Assembly (NCBI GenBank): GCA_030596465.1
Contig: JAUVJW010000019.1
Span: 1 to 14,976 of the forward strand
Source of the DNA: Candidatus Fermentibacteraceae bacterium
GTDB taxonomy: Bacteria > Fermentibacterota > Fermentibacteria > Fermentibacterales > JCC-6
Length of the DNA: 14,976 bases
Direction of reading: 5' to 3'
Under the pieces are notes generated by a model. It ran no database searches. It saw only the letters and a list, made by a program, of their open reading frames with translations, and had not been told where the DNA came from. Of this stretch, positions 13,821 to 14,976 are shown in pieces (within the stretch, counting starts at the first letter, position 1; every line of letters starts with the position of its first letter). A program made the position numbers and the translations under genes.

Positions 13821-14976
13821 TGGCGGATGCAAAGAAAAAAATACTCGCAGTCGCGGCAATGCGGGATGGAAAGGTAATTACTAAGCTCCTTCCGGGGGAG
13901 AAAGAAATTACTCTGGGCTCGGGGTACAACAACAACATATCTGTAGAGGCACCAGGTATTCCCGAATCTGTTGTTCTTATCAGGACAGGGGAAGAGAAGA
14001 ATACATGGGATTTGAGATTATCAGATTCCATGGATGCCGTAATTACTTCCGCTAACGGTTCAAAGATCAAGTTCAGCGATCTTAAAGGACTTGGCATTTT
14101 TAATACCGATGACAACGGTAATTATGTTCTGAAAGTAAATTACGGTGATCAGGGTTTAGTCAACGCCGGGCCTTTCGTAATTCATTTCGGTTTCATTGAT
14201 CCACCCAGGGTTGTGGAAAAGGCAGTAGAACCAAAGAAGAAACCCGTTGTAAAGAAGCCTGTACCGGTACAGTTTGTACCCGACAAAAGGATGCTTAGAC
14301 TTAACACTGAGGAACCGACTGGACGCAGAGAGATATTCCCGAACGCTGGTATTATGACCATTGGGCAGGCAGATTATAACACAATATGCGTAAAAGTAGG
14401 TCATTTACCACGAATACATACCCTTCTAGAACCAGAGCAGGGGAATAAGTATATACTGCGATTGCTCCCCGAAATAAAGGGAGGCGTGGAGGTTAAGGGA
14501 AGTGTTATTCCATTTGCCACCCTTATTGAAAGAAATCTTCTTAAACAGGAAAAACCGGGCGATCCGTTTATATGGGTTTTCGACAGAAATGTTTCCGGTG
14601 TCTTTACAGTTGGAAACACAGAGGTGTTCTTCAGCTTTGTTGAACCACCCGCTGAGATACTTAAACCAAAACCGAAACCTTTTATTCCGAAACCAAAAAC
14701 AAAACCCAGTGTTTACAACTGGAGAGGTTTTGCTACGAGACCACATGAAGTAACTGCCTTCCATGCGGAGAGAAAGGAAGACAGCAGGTTCAAGTTGCTG
14801 CTTGGAATTGGACTTGCCGCGGCTATTCTTATGGGCGCTGTTACGGACAGGTTGATTGTTGTGGTAAAAGAATCGAAAACACAGTTGCTCAGAAGCGCTC
14901 CAAGTGCGAGAGTTGTTCAACTTGCTGAAACTCCGCCGGCCTCTGAAGCTGGTATGGGAGAAGAAATTGTCAGCGA
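13820..14976 (+). CDS. AgmX/GltG-like FHA-type transducer, one TM helix, 3' end beyond window
   Basis: The frame runs open to the window edge, giving 385 residues without a stop. Two related beta-rich modules stand in tandem. Module 1 (about 10-128) has ITLGSGYNNNISV (30-42) and ends HFGFIDPP (122-129). Module 2 (about 156-277) has MTIGQADYNTICV (179-191), HLPRIHTLLE (195-204) and ends FFSFVEPP (270-277). Each opens like an FHA domain and closes like the LFQFV-PP element I associate with AgmX/GltG/TonB-family transducers of myxobacteria. Pro/Lys linkers (129-150 and 281-296) follow each module. A single TM helix lies at about 324-349, so the modules would be cytoplasmic and a TonB-like C-terminus, not seen here, would be periplasmic. 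The ATG shares one base with the upstream stop (TGATG). It is the probable mechanical transducer for the ExbB-ExbD-ExbD motor. The assignment to the AgmX/GltG class is by memory of motifs and is moderate. Confidence 0.7.
   Translation, partial: MADAKKKILAVAAMRDGKVITKLLPGEKEITLGSGYNNNISVEAPGIPESVVLIRTGEEKNTWDLRLSDSMDAVITSANGSKIKFSDLKGLGIFNTDDNGNYVLKVNYGDQGLVNAGPFVIHFGFIDPPRVVEKAVEPKKKPVVKKPVPVQFVPDKRMLRLNTEEPTGRREIFPNAGIMTIGQADYNTICVKVGHLPRIHTLLEPEQGNKYILRLLPEIKGGVEVKGSVIPFATLIERNLLKQEKPGDPFIWVFDRNVSGVFTVGNTEVFFSFVEPPAEILKPKPKPFIPKPKTKPSVYNWRGFATRPHEVTAFHAERKEDSRFKLLLGIGLAAAILMGAVTDRLIVVVKESKTQLLRSAPSARVVQLAETPPASEAGMGEEIVS

Overview
The window looks like chromosomal DNA of an uncultured Gram-negative bacterium. 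It is roughly half GC, has short intergenic gaps, and encodes outer-membrane and periplasmic proteins: an exported beta-barrel candidate, a giant periplasmic TPR protein and an ExbB/ExbD motor. The set of genes (secreted propeller plus Ig-like proteins, flavin-dependent ThyX, FHA-like TonB-type transducer) recalls the FCB superphylum or its candidate phyla, or deltaproteobacteria-like lineages. This placement is inference from gene content; nothing in the window fixes the phylum. I saw no mobile element, tRNA, rRNA or CRISPR array.

Left part (1-2970), metabolic genes: a 5'-complete but truncated glutamate formiminotransferase gene (ftcD) runs off the left edge on the minus strand. It diverges from a leaderless, probably cytoplasmic GH84 beta-N-acetylglucosaminidase-like gene. 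That gene is followed after 10 bp by an unusual protein made of two ThyX-type (flavin-dependent thymidylate synthase) halves.

Middle (2948-5782, minus): a 944-residue exported protein with an N-terminal FG-GAP/VCBS-type beta-propeller and five C-terminal Ig/FN3-like repeats. It converges on and overlaps the thyX-like gene by 23 bp. A 213-bp divergent spacer with candidate promoters in both directions follows.

Right part (5996-14976, plus): one tightly packed operon of at least seven genes, five of whose six junctions are overlaps or gaps under 10 bp. The order is an exported beta-barrel-like protein ending in a coiled coil; a 1470-residue periplasmic coiled-coil plus TPR protein; a small exported protein; an ExbB/TolQ/MotA-type channel protein with a signal peptide and acidic leader; two consecutive ExbD/TolR-type proteins; and a partial cytoplasm-to-periplasm transducer with two FHA-like modules and one TM helix, resembling the AgmX/GltG class. 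The set reads as a complete trans-envelope, proton-motive-force-driven machine of the Tol-Pal / TonB-ExbBD / Agl-Glt gliding-motor superfamily. The most notable detail is that the first ExbD has Asn where the proton-carrying Asp of the family normally sits, while the second keeps Asp, which predicts an asymmetric ExbD heterodimer. The substrate or output of the machine (motility, envelope integrity or transport) cannot be decided from this window.
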